Positions 6,512 through 15,257 of a DNA stretch of 40,201 nucleotides are shown here, piece by piece; positions within the stretch are counted from its first letter, which is position 1, and every line of letters begins with the position of its first letter. This DNA comes from Porticoccaceae bacterium (GTDB lineage: Bacteria; Pseudomonadota; Gammaproteobacteria; Pseudomonadales; Porticoccaceae), in the NCBI GenBank assembly GCA_029250825.1, contig JAQXEN010000010.1, positions 1 through 40,201 of the forward strand, given 5' to 3'. The position numbers were made by a program, and so were the translations under genes. The notes under the pieces were generated by a model. That model was not told the DNA's origin and made no database searches. It saw nothing but the letters and a program-made list of their open reading frames with translations.

Positions 6512-9052
6512 CTAGCTCGCGACGGGCAATCCCTTGATTTGAGTGATTGCTTGTTTAATGGCTTTATCAAAAAGATAGGAATCATCTAAGACTGTGACAG
6601 TACCATTCAAAATATCTACCGCCAAGCGCGCTCTGTCGCGCTCGGCAATTAATTTGCCCTGATTGTCGACAAACACATACTTCCAGGATGGCCCAACAAT
6701 GCCAGCCAGCTTGCCGCGTTTGTGCGCTTTGATCTCACCCCCCAACTCAATCCAACAACCGGTTTTCATCGCCGCGAGACGCCGTTGAGCATCGCTATCG
6801 ATGGTCTCAGCATCCCGTACCGCCTGAGCTATATTCTTACCCGGCAATTCAGTTTTGAGGGCTGGCATCAGCACCTGAGTGACCTCATCCACCAGACGGT
6901 CCTCGACCTCGCTTCCTGAGCGATATTTCTTTACTAGCTTGTGCGCCCATTTCTTTGCTGCCGGAGCCATCTCGGTGATCTTGGCGGTGCGCTGTGGTGA
7001 TGGATTCAAGCCCAAAACCTCAGTGAGCTGCTCGATCTGGAGGCTGCGCTGGGTGATGTCCGTGGAGATATGTCCGAGACGCAGATCCAAATGCTTAATT
7101 AATTCATGGCGGTATTTAAGGTCTTTTTCACTAGCCGGACGACTGGCCAAATAAAGCAGATTATCCAGCAGCTTGAGCGCCACCTGCCAGTCACTGCTCA
7201 CCTCACCCTTTTGCTGGTGGGCCATATGCAGCACCAAACACCAACTGCGCTGAACAAAATCAATAACTGCCTGAGCATGGTTTTTGCCAACCATGCGCTT
7301 GGCCACCTCTTCCTCTACTCGGGTGCGCGCCCAGTTGACCTTTTCCCGCACCGCCACCCGTTCAATCTCGCGCTTTTCTGAGATCGAAGTGACCCGCTTA
7401 TCGCGATCGATAATGCTCATAAACTCGCTCAACATTAGGGGCAGATTGCGCTCCTCGAAGGAGTCCGCGCTCATGGTCTCAGCCAGTCTCAACATCTGTT
7501 GATAAATTTTATTGTCTTCGCAACCCCCCTGTTCTAAGCCAATGGCATATTTGGCCATCTCATTAAACAGCCGCCTAATAGGATGATTTTCCTGTTCAAA
7601 TAACAGCGGCTTTTTAAGTGCCAATTTGAGCATCGGAATCTCACAGCGATTGATCACCTGACGTACTTCCGGCGCCACCACCATAGACTCACCAAAACTG
7701 GCAAAGGTATTTTCCACCACCTGAAAAACGCTGGCATCGTTGCGATGCAGACGGCTACCCTCTTCGCCCTGCTCTAACTGCTTCATGGCAGCTGAGAGAT
7801 CTCGAGTAATCTGACCATTGCTCGCAAGCTCACTGCGGTGGCTAACCAGATGATTAATATGCTTGTTGATCTCAGCAAAAAGCTGGGGCTTATCCATACA
7901 GGGGCGGCGAGATAGGGCGCGATTAGCGCTGCCTTTACTGGTTGCGGTTGCCCTGCTATGCGGCCCAGAATGGCTGGCTTGGCTCTCACCAATGGCGGCT
8001 TCGAGCTGTACCTCTTGATCTGCGTTTTCCAACATCGAGCTGATCTTAGCCAGCAGTTCGGTTTGAACCCGACTGTTGGGCATAGCGAGAGACTCATCCC
8101 CATAAGCACTCCGCTGCTCTTCGACGCCAGTTTCACTTCCAGCCGTACGAGCCAAGCCTGCCTGAGATAAAATATCCGCTTCAGTCCTGGTGCTATGCAA
8201 GTCATCCAACTGGTTTGTACTAGGCTCCGTTTTAGCCTCAATAGAGTCAGCTGTCTGAGTATTTGGTTCGGGTTTTCTCTGGGGACGGTCGGGTCTCTCG
8301 CTATGATTTTCATCAGGGTTTGCCAGCAACTCAAAACCCGCCTCCGCGAGCTCATCAATCACCCTGTTGAGCATTTCCCCATAGGAGCGATCAAAGCACA
8401 CCTGAGCAAAGATCTTGACCAACTCCAACTGTACCTCAATGGCAATCATGTCATCATCGAGGGCACCGACTAAAGCCTCGAGCAGAGCATCGGGCGATAG
8501 CGGTATGGGACTCGGCAGGCCGCTGTTATTGCCAGCTTTACTGTAGGGCTGAAACAGCGATTTAAAACGCCCCTCCAGTTCATAAAACTCTCCACCCAGC
8601 TCCTCCCGCACCCGGCTAGAGCAGTTATCCAGAGCAATCATCACCTCGAGATCCTCATGCTCGAGGAGCTTAAGGCTATCTCCGGCACCCCGGACTGATC
8701 CTGGGGTAGAGGGCTCAGATTTACTGCTGTGGTTTGCTGTTGGCGGAGTGCCGTTTAAAATGTCGGGTGAAGTACCGACTAAAGTGCCCAATAAATGCTC
8801 ACCCAAACTCATAGCCTCCACAGCCGTATCGATGGCGCGCAGCTCAATCTCCGCCCCCTGCAGGCGCAGCAAGCGCTGGGTATCGAAATAGAGAGTTTGC
8901 AAGCGATTGCTCTCGGCATTAGAGGCTAGAGCAGCGAGTTTGGTGATACAGAGTGGTTGGAATTTATCAAAGGCATCAGCCAACTGTTGTTGGCAGTGCT
9001 GCCTCAACGACTGGACGAGCTGTTGCTCTGCGTGACGAGATCCATTACTCAT
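6512..9052 (-). CDS. DUF1631 domain protein of unknown function
   Basis: This 846-residue cytosolic protein matches the DUF1631 family as I recognise it; homologues are sometimes mislabelled thymidine phosphorylase, and no activity is visible here. The N-terminal part (about 1-200) is helical, with QPLCITKLAALASNAESNRL near 33-52. Residues about 240-370 are low-complexity and rich in Glu, Ser, Thr and Ala, probably a disordered linker. The middle (about 385-720) is helical, with ENHPIRRLFNEMAKYAIGLE. The C-terminus (about 755-846) is predicted mostly beta, with GCWIELGGEIKAHKRGKLAG and YVFVDNQGKLIAERDRARL, reminiscent of a PilZ-like barrel. That resemblance is inference. The gene is divergent from nadC and leads ampD-ampE. 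This position between nadC and ampD is, from memory, conserved in Pseudomonas. Confidence 0.82.
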   Translation of the reverse strand: MSNGSRHAEQQLVQSLRQHCQQQLADAFDKFQPLCITKLAALASNAESNRLQTLYFDTQRLLRLQGAEIELRAIDTAVEAMSLGEHLLGTLVGTSPDILNGTPPTANHSSKSEPSTPGSVRGAGDSLKLLEHEDLEVMIALDNCSSRVREELGGEFYELEGRFKSLFQPYSKAGNNSGLPSPIPLSPDALLEALVGALDDDMIAIEVQLELVKIFAQVCFDRSYGEMLNRVIDELAEAGFELLANPDENHSERPDRPQRKPEPNTQTADSIEAKTEPSTNQLDDLHSTRTEADILSQAGLARTAGSETGVEEQRSAYGDESLAMPNSRVQTELLAKISSMLENADQEVQLEAAIGESQASHSGPHSRATATSKGSANRALSRRPCMDKPQLFAEINKHINHLVSHRSELASNGQITRDLSAAMKQLEQGEEGSRLHRNDASVFQVVENTFASFGESMVVAPEVRQVINRCEIPMLKLALKKPLLFEQENHPIRRLFNEMAKYAIGLEQGGCEDNKIYQQMLRLAETMSADSFEERNLPLMLSEFMSIIDRDKRVTSISEKREIERVAVREKVNWARTRVEEEVAKRMVGKNHAQAVIDFVQRSWCLVLHMAHQQKGEVSSDWQVALKLLDNLLYLASRPASEKDLKYRHELIKHLDLRLGHISTDITQRSLQIEQLTEVLGLNPSPQRTAKITEMAPAAKKWAHKLVKKYRSGSEVEDRLVDEVTQVLMPALKTELPGKNIAQAVRDAETIDSDAQRRLAAMKTGCWIELGGEIKAHKRGKLAGIVGPSWKYVFVDNQGKLIAERDRARLAVDILNGTVTVLDDSYLFDKAIKQAITQIKGLPVAS

Positions 9053-9058
9053 TTAGCT

Positions 9059-9072
9059 GCCAACCCCTTGGC
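9059..9072 (-). promoter_or_regulatory. Small hairpin over the Shine-Dalgarno region of the DUF1631 gene
   Basis: On the minus strand GCCAA-GGGG-TTGGC forms a five-pair hairpin with the purine-rich AGGGG in and next to the loop, 7-20 nt before the ATG at 9052. It could affect translation initiation, but it is short and may be chance. Confidence 0.35.
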
Positions 9073-9224
9073 GAGGCACTTTTGCGATGCACGGATGCGA
9101 TAGTCGACTGATACTAAATTAGCCGTCTGATTAATCGTTCAAGTATGGTTTAAATTGAACCAGATCACATAAAAAAAACCAATTATCAATTACCCCGCCA
9201 ATAAATCACCGACCAATCAATACT

Positions 9225-9232
9225 GCTATACT
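9225..9232 (+). promoter_or_regulatory. Candidate extended -10 promoter of nadC
   Basis: TGC-TATACT (9224-9232) is an extended -10 element with five of six -10 matches, about 80 nt before the nadC ATG. No convincing -35 lies at 16-18 nt. The rest of the 9053-9313 divergent gap should hold the DUF1631 promoter; a TTGAAC/TTTAGT pair is possible there but weak. Confidence 0.4.
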
Positions 9233-9313
9233 CTCGCGCTTGCACATTGAGCCTGCCAAATAGGGCCTAAAGACACAGACTGTGACGACTTAAAACTGAC
9301 TCTCGAGACCTTA

Positions 9314-10231
9314 ATGACCAGCATCGAAAAACCCAGCCACATAGCCAATAACCCCAGTTATATGCTTGGCGACGACCTCCGCAAGGATATTCCCCAGTCT
9401 GTTGCCCGCGCCCTGGAAGAGGATATTGGCAGCGGCGATATCACCGCACAGCTTATACCGCCGCAACAGCGCGCCACTGCGGTGGTAATCTGTCGTGATC
9501 AGGCAGTGATCTGCGGACGCCCCTGGGTGGACGAGGTATTTCGACAGTTAGATCTCAACTCAGCCGATCACACCGCCAGCACTCAAATTGAATGGCATAT
9601 TAACGAGGGCGACAACGTCAGCCCCGACCAAAAGCTCTTAACTCTGCGCGGCAATACTCGAGTACTGCTCACCGGAGAACGGGCGGCTCTGAATTTTTTG
9701 CAGACCCTATCCGCTACTGCCACCACAGCCCGTCAATATGCTGATATCGGTTTAAATAGTTCAAATAGTCAGATTAAAATTCTCGACACCCGCAAAACCG
9801 TTCCCGGCCTGCGTCTGGCGCAAAAATATGCCGCCGCAGTGGGGGGCTGCCAAAATCATCGTATTGGCCTCTACGATGCATTCTTAATTAAAGAAAATCA
9901 TATCGCCGCCTGTGGCGGAATCGGCAAGGCCATCGCCAAAGCTCGAGAGATTGCAGCGGATAAACTGGTGGAAGTGGAAGTGGAAACAGTTGATGAACTG
10001 CATCAGGCACTGGCCGCCAAGGCCGATGTGGTGATGCTGGATAATTTCTCACCCGCTGATATCGAGGCGCTGTCGTCCTTAGATTTGGGTGAGACGAAGA
10101 TTGAAGTGTCGGGGGATATTACTGAAGAAAAAATTAAGGCTTATAGCCATGGGGCGGTGGACTTTATTTCATCTGGGAGTATTACTAAGCATATTCGGGC
10201 GGTGGATTTATCGATGAGGTTGGTGGATTAG
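9314..10231 (+). CDS. nadC: Nicotinate-nucleotide pyrophosphorylase (quinolinate phosphoribosyltransferase)
   Basis: NadC converts quinolinate and PRPP to nicotinate mononucleotide with release of CO2, the last step of de novo NAD synthesis from aspartate, in the cytosol. The 305-residue product has the family features: an N-terminal open-faced sandwich with ALEEDIGSGDITAQLIP (about 33-49), the catalytic/binding segment LDTRKTVPGLRLAQKYAA near 156-173, HRIGLYDAFLIKENH about 181-195, and the barrel end VEVETVDELHQAL followed by DVVMLDNFSP. The N-terminus is somewhat long; an in-frame ATG at 9362 is an alternative start, and neither has a strong ribosome-binding site. It is monocistronic, divergent from DUF1631 and closed by a bidirectional terminator shared with pilA. 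Confidence 0.97.
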   Translation: MTSIEKPSHIANNPSYMLGDDLRKDIPQSVARALEEDIGSGDITAQLIPPQQRATAVVICRDQAVICGRPWVDEVFRQLDLNSADHTASTQIEWHINEGDNVSPDQKLLTLRGNTRVLLTGERAALNFLQTLSATATTARQYADIGLNSSNSQIKILDTRKTVPGLRLAQKYAAAVGGCQNHRIGLYDAFLIKENHIAACGGIGKAIAKAREIAADKLVEVEVETVDELHQALAAKADVVMLDNFSPADIEALSSLDLGETKIEVSGDITEEKIKAYSHGAVDFISSGSITKHIRAVDLSMRLVD

Positions 10232-10248
10232 GGTCTAAAAAATAGAAT

Positions 10249-10276
10249 AAAAAAGGCTCCCTTAGGAGCCTTTTTT
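10249..10276. terminator. Bidirectional intrinsic terminator between nadC and pilA
   Basis: A6-GGCTCC-CTTA-GGAGCC-T6 is a perfect inverted repeat with six A on one side and six T on the other. It works as a terminator on both strands, serving nadC (+) and pilA (-), whose ends are 60 nt apart. Confidence 0.93.
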
Positions 10277-10291
10277 ATTAGTGTACAACTA

Positions 10292-10750
10292 TTAACATAT
10301 AGCTACCGGGTTACAAATGCCGCCGTCCCAAACAATACGACCTCCGGCCTGAAGCGTTCCAGTTAGAGTGAATGTTCCTGTGGTATTCGGAGAGGATGTA
10401 GGTGCTGTCGCTGTGATAATAAATGTATCTCCAACGGCTGCGGCTCCCGTTTTAGCAGGGGCAGTGCCTGTCAAGGCCATACCAACGATTTCATTTGCTG
10501 CAGTCACATTGGCTGGAATACCATTAGTATTATTATCGCAATTACCACCAGCAGCTAAACCCAAAGTTTGCGAGCAAACTTCAACTCCCGTTTTCAAGGA
10601 TCCAGTAGCTACTTTAGTTTCTGTAAACTCAGCTTTTAAGGTGTAATTTTGATAAGCTGGCAATGCAACTGCCGCCAAAATACCAATAATTGCTACAACA
10701 ATCATCAGTTCGATTAGGGTAAAACCACTTTGCTTTCTATTCGTCTTCAT
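10292..10750 (-). CDS. pilA: Type IV major pilin (PilA-like)
   Basis: This is the prepilin subunit of a type IVa pilus. A short basic leader MKTNRKQSG is followed by the PilD cleavage and methylation site G9/F10 and the class III signal helix [20 protein letters not shown], with the conserved Glu5 of the mature protein. The mature chain is 143 residues, in the range for type IVa pilins. Four cysteines (C59, C71, C146, C152) suggest two disulfides, the second closing a very short C-terminal loop. The globular part is rich in Thr, Ala and Gly. The gene is divergent from pilB-pilC-pilD. A sigma-54-type promoter lies about 70 nt upstream and a strong terminator follows, so it is expressed alone and probably highly. 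Confidence 0.96.
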   Translation of the reverse strand: MKTNRKQSGFTLIELMIVVAIIGILAAVALPAYQNYTLKAEFTETKVATGSLKTGVEVCSQTLGLAAGGNCDNNTNGIPANVTAANEIVGMALTGTAPAKTGAAAVGDTFIITATAPTSSPNTTGTFTLTGTLQAGGRIVWDGGICNPVAIC

Positions 10751-10821
10751 AGTTACTCTCCATTAGATTAAAAATTCGTTATTCCAGTTAACTGGCAAAT
10801 ATTGTTTCACGCTAAGACATT

Positions 10822-10837
10822 AGCAATTGCTATGCCA
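10822..10837 (-). promoter_or_regulatory. Sigma-54 (RpoN) promoter of pilA
   Basis: On the minus strand TGGCAT-AGCAA-TTGCT (10837-10822) fits the TGGCAC-N5-TTGCW consensus with one mismatch and the required GG-N10-GC spacing. Transcription would begin near 10811, leaving a leader of about 60 nt to the pilA ATG. This matches the RpoN/PilSR control known for Pseudomonas pilA. Confidence 0.85.
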
Positions 10838-10923
10838 AAATAAGATTAGCGTTCTATTTCAATAACTTACAGATTTAAAAATTTAATTAACCAAATAAAT
10901 AGCGCCTTATATTGCCGCCAATC

Positions 10924-10977
10924 GACATGGCTCTGTCAGTTTGTGACTTTTTCTGTCAGTTATTTTCAAAAAGACAG
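10924..10977 (-). promoter_or_regulatory. Candidate PilR enhancer: phased TGTC/GACA motifs upstream of pilA
   Basis: CTGTC lies at 10933-10937 and 10953-10957, as part of two CTGTCAGTT direct repeats exactly 20 bp apart. Its inverse GACAG is at 10973-10977, a further 20 bp away, with GTGAC at 10943 and GACA at 10924. They are about 113-166 bp upstream of the predicted sigma-54 start. P. aeruginosa PilR is reported to bind repeated (C/G)TGTC motifs upstream of pilA, which this resembles. Confidence 0.6.
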
Positions 10978-10984
10978 AAATTAA

Positions 10985-11235
10985 GTTTTTCAATTTTTCC
11001 TTTTTACTCAACTATGCTTTTAGACATAGCTGCTCCAGAAGGCCTTTTAAAAACACTTCTCTATAAGAAAAATAAATAACCTTCTATACAAGTAGCATTT
11101 GCTGATGCAGAGCGACCATGTATGCCAACTGTTTTTAAATAGACTGTTATCTGGTTCACAGAATATTTTTTGTTCTGTGGCATTTGGCACGGCATGGATC
11201 AAATACGCTCAGTAGACTTGCCGGTACTGTTAATT
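10985..11235 (+). other. pilB leader region
   Basis: The 489-bp gap between pilA and pilB holds the pilA control region at its left. The pilB side has an inverted repeat CACAGAA-N9-TTCTGTG (11157-11179) and a perfect -24-like TTGGCACGG (11184-11192) that lacks a matching -12. A smaller CTATG/CATAG repeat sits at 11012-11029. I see no coding sequence and no convincing sigma-70 promoter. Confidence 0.4.
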
Positions 11236-11251
11236 AAGGATGATCGCTGAT

Positions 11252-12988
11252 ATGAATATGCCCCAGCTTGCATTGCATGGCCTGCCAAAGCGCCTGGTCG
11301 ATGATCAGCTAATTGCTGCAACCGTTATTGAGGAAGCCAGCGCTAGCGCCAAAACCGATAAAATCTCTCTGGTACGGTATCTCTGCGATAAACATCTGCT
11401 GTCGTCACATCAGATTGGCGAGTCCGCTTCTAAAGAATTTGGTATTCCCCTCTACGCCCTCGATCAACACAACCCTGACTATTTCCCTCGAGATATAGTG
11501 GACAGCAAACTGCTCAAAAAGCACCAGGCGATTCCTCTGGTATTGCGCGGCAAGCGTCTATTTTTGGCAGTTGCCGATCCGACTAATCAACGGGCGATTA
11601 CGGAGATTCAGTTTCAGGCAGGTGTTGCCGTGGAGCCGGTGCTGGCACTCTACTCGGATATCAGCGAGACATTGGAAAAGTGGCTGGAGGGCTACAGTGA
11701 CGGTGATATTGGCGAGGCCCTTGGCACAATGGATGATGTGCACCTCGATGATATAGGCATGGAGGCTATCGATGAGAGCGCAGATTCGGTAGATGATAGC
11801 GATAATAACGGCGAGGACGATGCGCCGATTGTAAGCTTTGTCAATAAGATGCTGTTGGATGCCATTCGTCTCGGCGCCTCAGATATTCACTTTGAACCCT
11901 ATGAAAAATCCTATCGAGTGCGCTTTCGGGTGGACGGTATTCTCCAGGAGATGTCCCGACCACCGGCCAATTTGGCTCCTCGTCTGGCAGCGCGCTTAAA
12001 GGTGATGTCACGCATGGATATCTCTGAGCGCCGGGTGCCTCAGGATGGCCGGGTTAAATTAAAGCTGTCAAAGAATAAGGCCATCGATTTCCGGGTCAAT
12101 ACGCTGCCCCTGCAATTTGGTGAAAAGATCGTGCTGCGTATCCTCGACCCGAGCAGTGCCAAGATGGGCATTGAGGCGCTGGGCTATGAGGATGATCAAA
12201 AGCAGCTCTATATGGATGCTTTGGCGCGACCTCAGGGGATGATTTTAGTAACCGGGCCGACCGGTAGCGGCAAAACAGTATCTCTCTATACCGGACTCAA
12301 TATTCTCAATACCACGGAGCGCAATATCTCCACCGCGGAGGACCCCATTGAAATTAATATGGAGGGCATTAACCAGACGCAGATTAATATGCGTGTGGGG
12401 CTCTCCTTTGCCGAGGCGCTGCGCTCGTTTTTACGTCAGGATCCGGATGTGGTGATGGTCGGTGAGATTCGAGATCTGGAGACCGCGGAGATCTCCATCA
12501 AGGCGGCTCAGACCGGTCACCTAGTGCTCTCCACCCTGCACACTAACAGCGCCCCGGAAACGCTGACCCGACTATTAAATATGGGTGTGCCGGCCTTTAA
12601 CGTGGCGACTTCGGTGAATTTAATTATCGCCCAGCGTCTCGGGCGCAAACTCTGCTCCCAGTGTCGTCAGCCATTTGATGATATTCCCGATAAGGTACTC
12701 AGCGAAGAGGGCTTTGACCATATAGGTATTCCTCGAGATCAGATCAGGGTATACAAGCCTATCGGCTGTAGTCTTTGCAGCAATGGCTATAAGGGTCGTG
12801 TGGGTGTTTATGAAACCCTTAAAATCACCCCGGCCATCTCACGCATTATTATGGAGGGCGGCAGCTCCTTGGATATTCTCGATGCCGCGGTAAAGGAAGG
12901 CTTTAGACCTCTGCGCAGCTCGGCTTTACGTAAGGCCGCACTTGGTCTAATTAGTATTGAAGAGGCCAATCGTATTACCAAGGACTAG
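11252..12988 (+). CDS. pilB: Type IV pilus assembly ATPase PilB
   Basis: PilB is the cytosolic hexameric ATPase that powers pilus extension. The product (578 residues from this start) has an N-terminal GspE/PilB domain, then an acidic linker (DSADSVDDSDNNGEDD near 180), then the secretion-ATPase core. The core has DIHFEPYEKSYRVRFRVDG (Asp/His region), Walker A GPTGSGKT near residue 335, an Asp box with DPIEIN, Walker B with DVVMVGEIRDLETAEI, and the His box TGHLVLSTLHTN. A four-cysteine zinc site (CSQC...CSLC) follows. An in-frame ATG at 11240 overlaps the only ribosome-binding site (AAGGA, 11236-11240), so 11252 is the more likely start, with 11258 possible. It is followed by pilC after 49 nt and is divergent from pilA. 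Confidence 0.97.
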   Translation: MNMPQLALHGLPKRLVDDQLIAATVIEEASASAKTDKISLVRYLCDKHLLSSHQIGESASKEFGIPLYALDQHNPDYFPRDIVDSKLLKKHQAIPLVLRGKRLFLAVADPTNQRAITEIQFQAGVAVEPVLALYSDISETLEKWLEGYSDGDIGEALGTMDDVHLDDIGMEAIDESADSVDDSDNNGEDDAPIVSFVNKMLLDAIRLGASDIHFEPYEKSYRVRFRVDGILQEMSRPPANLAPRLAARLKVMSRMDISERRVPQDGRVKLKLSKNKAIDFRVNTLPLQFGEKIVLRILDPSSAKMGIEALGYEDDQKQLYMDALARPQGMILVTGPTGSGKTVSLYTGLNILNTTERNISTAEDPIEINMEGINQTQINMRVGLSFAEALRSFLRQDPDVVMVGEIRDLETAEISIKAAQTGHLVLSTLHTNSAPETLTRLLNMGVPAFNVATSVNLIIAQRLGRKLCSQCRQPFDDIPDKVLSEEGFDHIGIPRDQIRVYKPIGCSLCSNGYKGRVGVYETLKITPAISRIIMEGGSSLDILDAAVKEGFRPLRSSALRKAALGLISIEEANRITKD

Positions 12989-13037
12989 TATCACTAGCTT
13001 CAGGGACTCGCTCTAAAAACAAGGAAGGAAAAAGCTT

Positions 13038-14252
13038 ATGGCCACGACTGCCGACAGTCAGCTGTTTATCTACCGCGGCAAAAATCGCAAGGGCGAGAAA
13101 GTTCAGGGGGAAATTCAAGCTGACACTCTAATTGCCGTTAAAGGACAGTTGCGCAAACAGGGAATTATTTCCACCTCGATCAAGAAAAAACCCAAACCAC
13201 TGTTTAGTAGCGCAAAGAAAATTGTGCCCGCAGATATCGCACTATTTACTCGGCAATTAGCGACTATGATGAAAGCCGGCGTGCCCCTGGTGCAGTCCTT
13301 TGATATTGTCGCCGATGGCTTTAGTAACCCCACCATGCAGTCACTAATCCGCCAGATTCGCGATGATGTGGCGGCTGGGGGTAGCTTTGCCAACGCCCTG
13401 CGCCGCAGCCCGCGCTATTTTGACGATCTATTTTGCAGCCTCGTGGATTCCGGTGAGACCGCCGGTGCTCTGGAGACCATGCTCGACCGAGTTGCCACCT
13501 ACAAAGAAAAAACCGAGCAGTTAAAAGCCAAGATCAAGAAAGCCCTCACCTACCCCATTGCCGTATTGGTGGTGGCGCTGGTGGTGACTGGGATCTTGCT
13601 AATTAAAGTGGTGCCAGTATTTGCGGAGACCTTTAGTAGCTTTGGCGCTGACCTGCCGGCCTTTACCCTCTTTGTGCTGGGTCTATCGGAGATGATGCAG
13701 CAATATTGGCTGATTGTATTGGTGGCGATCGGGGTCGGCCTATATGCCTTTAAAGAGGCGCGTTTCCGCTCAAAGAAGTTTGCCTATCAGGTGGATCGCT
13801 ACTCCTTAAAGCTGCCGATTATCGGCGGTATTATCTATAACTCTGTAGTGGCGCGTTTTGCCCGTACTCTTGCAACGACCTTTGCCGCCGGTGTACCCAT
13901 TGTCGATGCTCTGGAATCAGTGTCCGGTGCCGCTGGCAATGCCCCCTATCACGATGCGATTTTACGGGTGCGGGATGATGTCACCACCGGTGTGCAGTTA
14001 CAGATTGCGATCAAGGCGACTCAGATGTTTCCTATACTCCTGCAACAGATGACCGCGATTGGTGAGGAGTCGGGAGCGCTGGACGAGATGTTGGAAAAGG
14101 CGGCGCTGCACTATGAGGAGTTGGTGGATAATTCTGTGGACAATCTCACCAGTTTGCTCGAGCCGCTGATTATGTCCGTGCTGGGTATTTTGGTCGGTGG
14201 TCTGATGATCGCTATGTACCTGCCGATATTCCAGCTGGGTAATGTGGTTTAA
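13038..14252 (+). CDS. pilC: Type IV pilus inner-membrane platform protein PilC
   Basis: PilC is the polytopic platform that couples the PilB and PilT motors to pilin insertion. The 404-residue product has two GspF domains (about 68-190 and 270-392), each with ADIALFTRQLATMMKAGVPL-type and ARFARTLATTFAAGVPIVDA-type repeats, and three membrane helices: AVLVVALVVTGILLIKVVPVF near 173-193, one near 225-240, and one at the C-terminus (LIMSVLGILVGGLMIAMYLP). AAGGAAGGA precedes the ATG by a suitable distance. It is the second gene of pilB-pilC-pilD. The length equals that of typical PilC proteins (about 405). Confidence 0.97.
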   Translation: MATTADSQLFIYRGKNRKGEKVQGEIQADTLIAVKGQLRKQGIISTSIKKKPKPLFSSAKKIVPADIALFTRQLATMMKAGVPLVQSFDIVADGFSNPTMQSLIRQIRDDVAAGGSFANALRRSPRYFDDLFCSLVDSGETAGALETMLDRVATYKEKTEQLKAKIKKALTYPIAVLVVALVVTGILLIKVVPVFAETFSSFGADLPAFTLFVLGLSEMMQQYWLIVLVAIGVGLYAFKEARFRSKKFAYQVDRYSLKLPIIGGIIYNSVVARFARTLATTFAAGVPIVDALESVSGAAGNAPYHDAILRVRDDVTTGVQLQIAIKATQMFPILLQQMTAIGEESGALDEMLEKAALHYEELVDNSVDNLTSLLEPLIMSVLGILVGGLMIAMYLPIFQLGNVV

Positions 14253-14336
14253 TGGATCACTAGAGCTTAATCAACCGTTAATTCTTAAAACCGCGCAGTG
14301 CTTTTTAGAACGCTGCGCCCCAACTGTGAATACTCT

Positions 14337-15206
14337 ATGTTTTTAGACACCGGCCTATCGATCACAGCTCTTGCCATCGCCGCCTTTCCCTTTGGTTTAA
14401 TTGTCGGCAGCTTTCTCAATGTAGTGATTCTGCGTTTTCCCGAACAGCTCAAGAATAGCTGGCGGCGTGAGTCCGAGGATTTTCTCGGTGTGGTATCAGA
14501 ATCCGAGCAGGCAAAGGAGACTCTCTCCCTCTCTCAGCCGGCATCCCGGTGCCCCTCTTGCGGTGTGCCTATCAAGCCCTGGCACAATATTCCGCTGATT
14601 AGCTATGTTTTTTTGCGCGGCAAGTGCAGGGCGTGCTCTACTGCTATTTCAATGCAATATCCCCTAGTGGAGTTGCTCAGCGGTCTGGCCACGGCTTTTA
14701 TTGTCTATCAGTTTGGTCTGTCACTGATGGCCGGCTACTGCCTGATATTTACCTGGGTTTTAATTTCTCTCACCGGGATCGATTTTCGCGAGCAATTGCT
14801 CCCGGACCAGATTACGCTGCCGCTACTGTGGCTGGGTCTATTCGCCAACCTCAGCGGTATATTTGTTCCCCTCAATGAGGCTGTGATTGGCGCACTGGGA
14901 GGCTATCTTTCTCTGTGGTCGGTATTTTGGCTATTTAAGCTGATTACTGGCAAAGAGGGCATGGGTTACGGTGACTTTAAGTTGCTCGCCGCGCTGGGGG
15001 CTTGGATGGGCTGGCAGATGCTGCCGCTAATTATTATTTTATCCACCTTTGTCGGTGCGCTGGTGGGTATTGTGGGCCTGTTGATGAAAACCAGAGAAAA
15101 GCAGGTTCCCATGGCTTTTGGGCCATTCTTGGCTATGGCAGGTTGGATTGCTTTAATCTGGGGTGATAAGATCCTCAACTCATATTTAAGTGTATTTGGC
15201 CTTTAG
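14337..15206 (+). CDS. pilD: Prepilin peptidase / N-methyltransferase PilD
   Basis: PilD is an integral-membrane aspartic protease that removes the leader of PilA and of minor or type II pseudopilins, then N-methylates the new Phe1. The product has 289 residues from this start (290 in P. aeruginosa). It contains GSFLNVVILRFPEQ near the N-terminus and a cytosolic zinc-binding loop with two CxxC pairs (CPSC and CRAC). The two catalytic aspartate motifs are GIDFREQLLPDQIT and GYGDFKLLAALGAW, and about eight helices are present. A GTG start at 14298 adds 13 residues with no ribosome-binding site; I prefer the ATG at 14337, which puts GSFLNVV at the usual distance. The gene is the last of the pilB-pilC-pilD run; coaE follows after about 50 nt. 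Confidence 0.96.
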   Translation: MFLDTGLSITALAIAAFPFGLIVGSFLNVVILRFPEQLKNSWRRESEDFLGVVSESEQAKETLSLSQPASRCPSCGVPIKPWHNIPLISYVFLRGKCRACSTAISMQYPLVELLSGLATAFIVYQFGLSLMAGYCLIFTWVLISLTGIDFREQLLPDQITLPLLWLGLFANLSGIFVPLNEAVIGALGGYLSLWSVFWLFKLITGKEGMGYGDFKLLAALGAWMGWQMLPLIIILSTFVGALVGIVGLLMKTREKQVPMAFGPFLAMAGWIALIWGDKILNSYLSVFGL

Positions 15207-15257
15207 TGGCGGCGCTTAAGTTAGACCGTTTGCGATCCATTGCCATGGCACTCTACA

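Noticed and set aside
7783-8358. 191-codon minus-strand frame within the DUF1631 gene
   Set aside because: Alternative frame of the low-complexity linker of DUF1631; no independent start signal and no recognisable protein.
11184-11200. Sigma-54 promoter for pilB
   Set aside because: The -24 half TTGGCACGG is perfect, but the -12 position reads GGATC and no GC falls at the strict 10-nt spacing; kept only as a low-interest observation.
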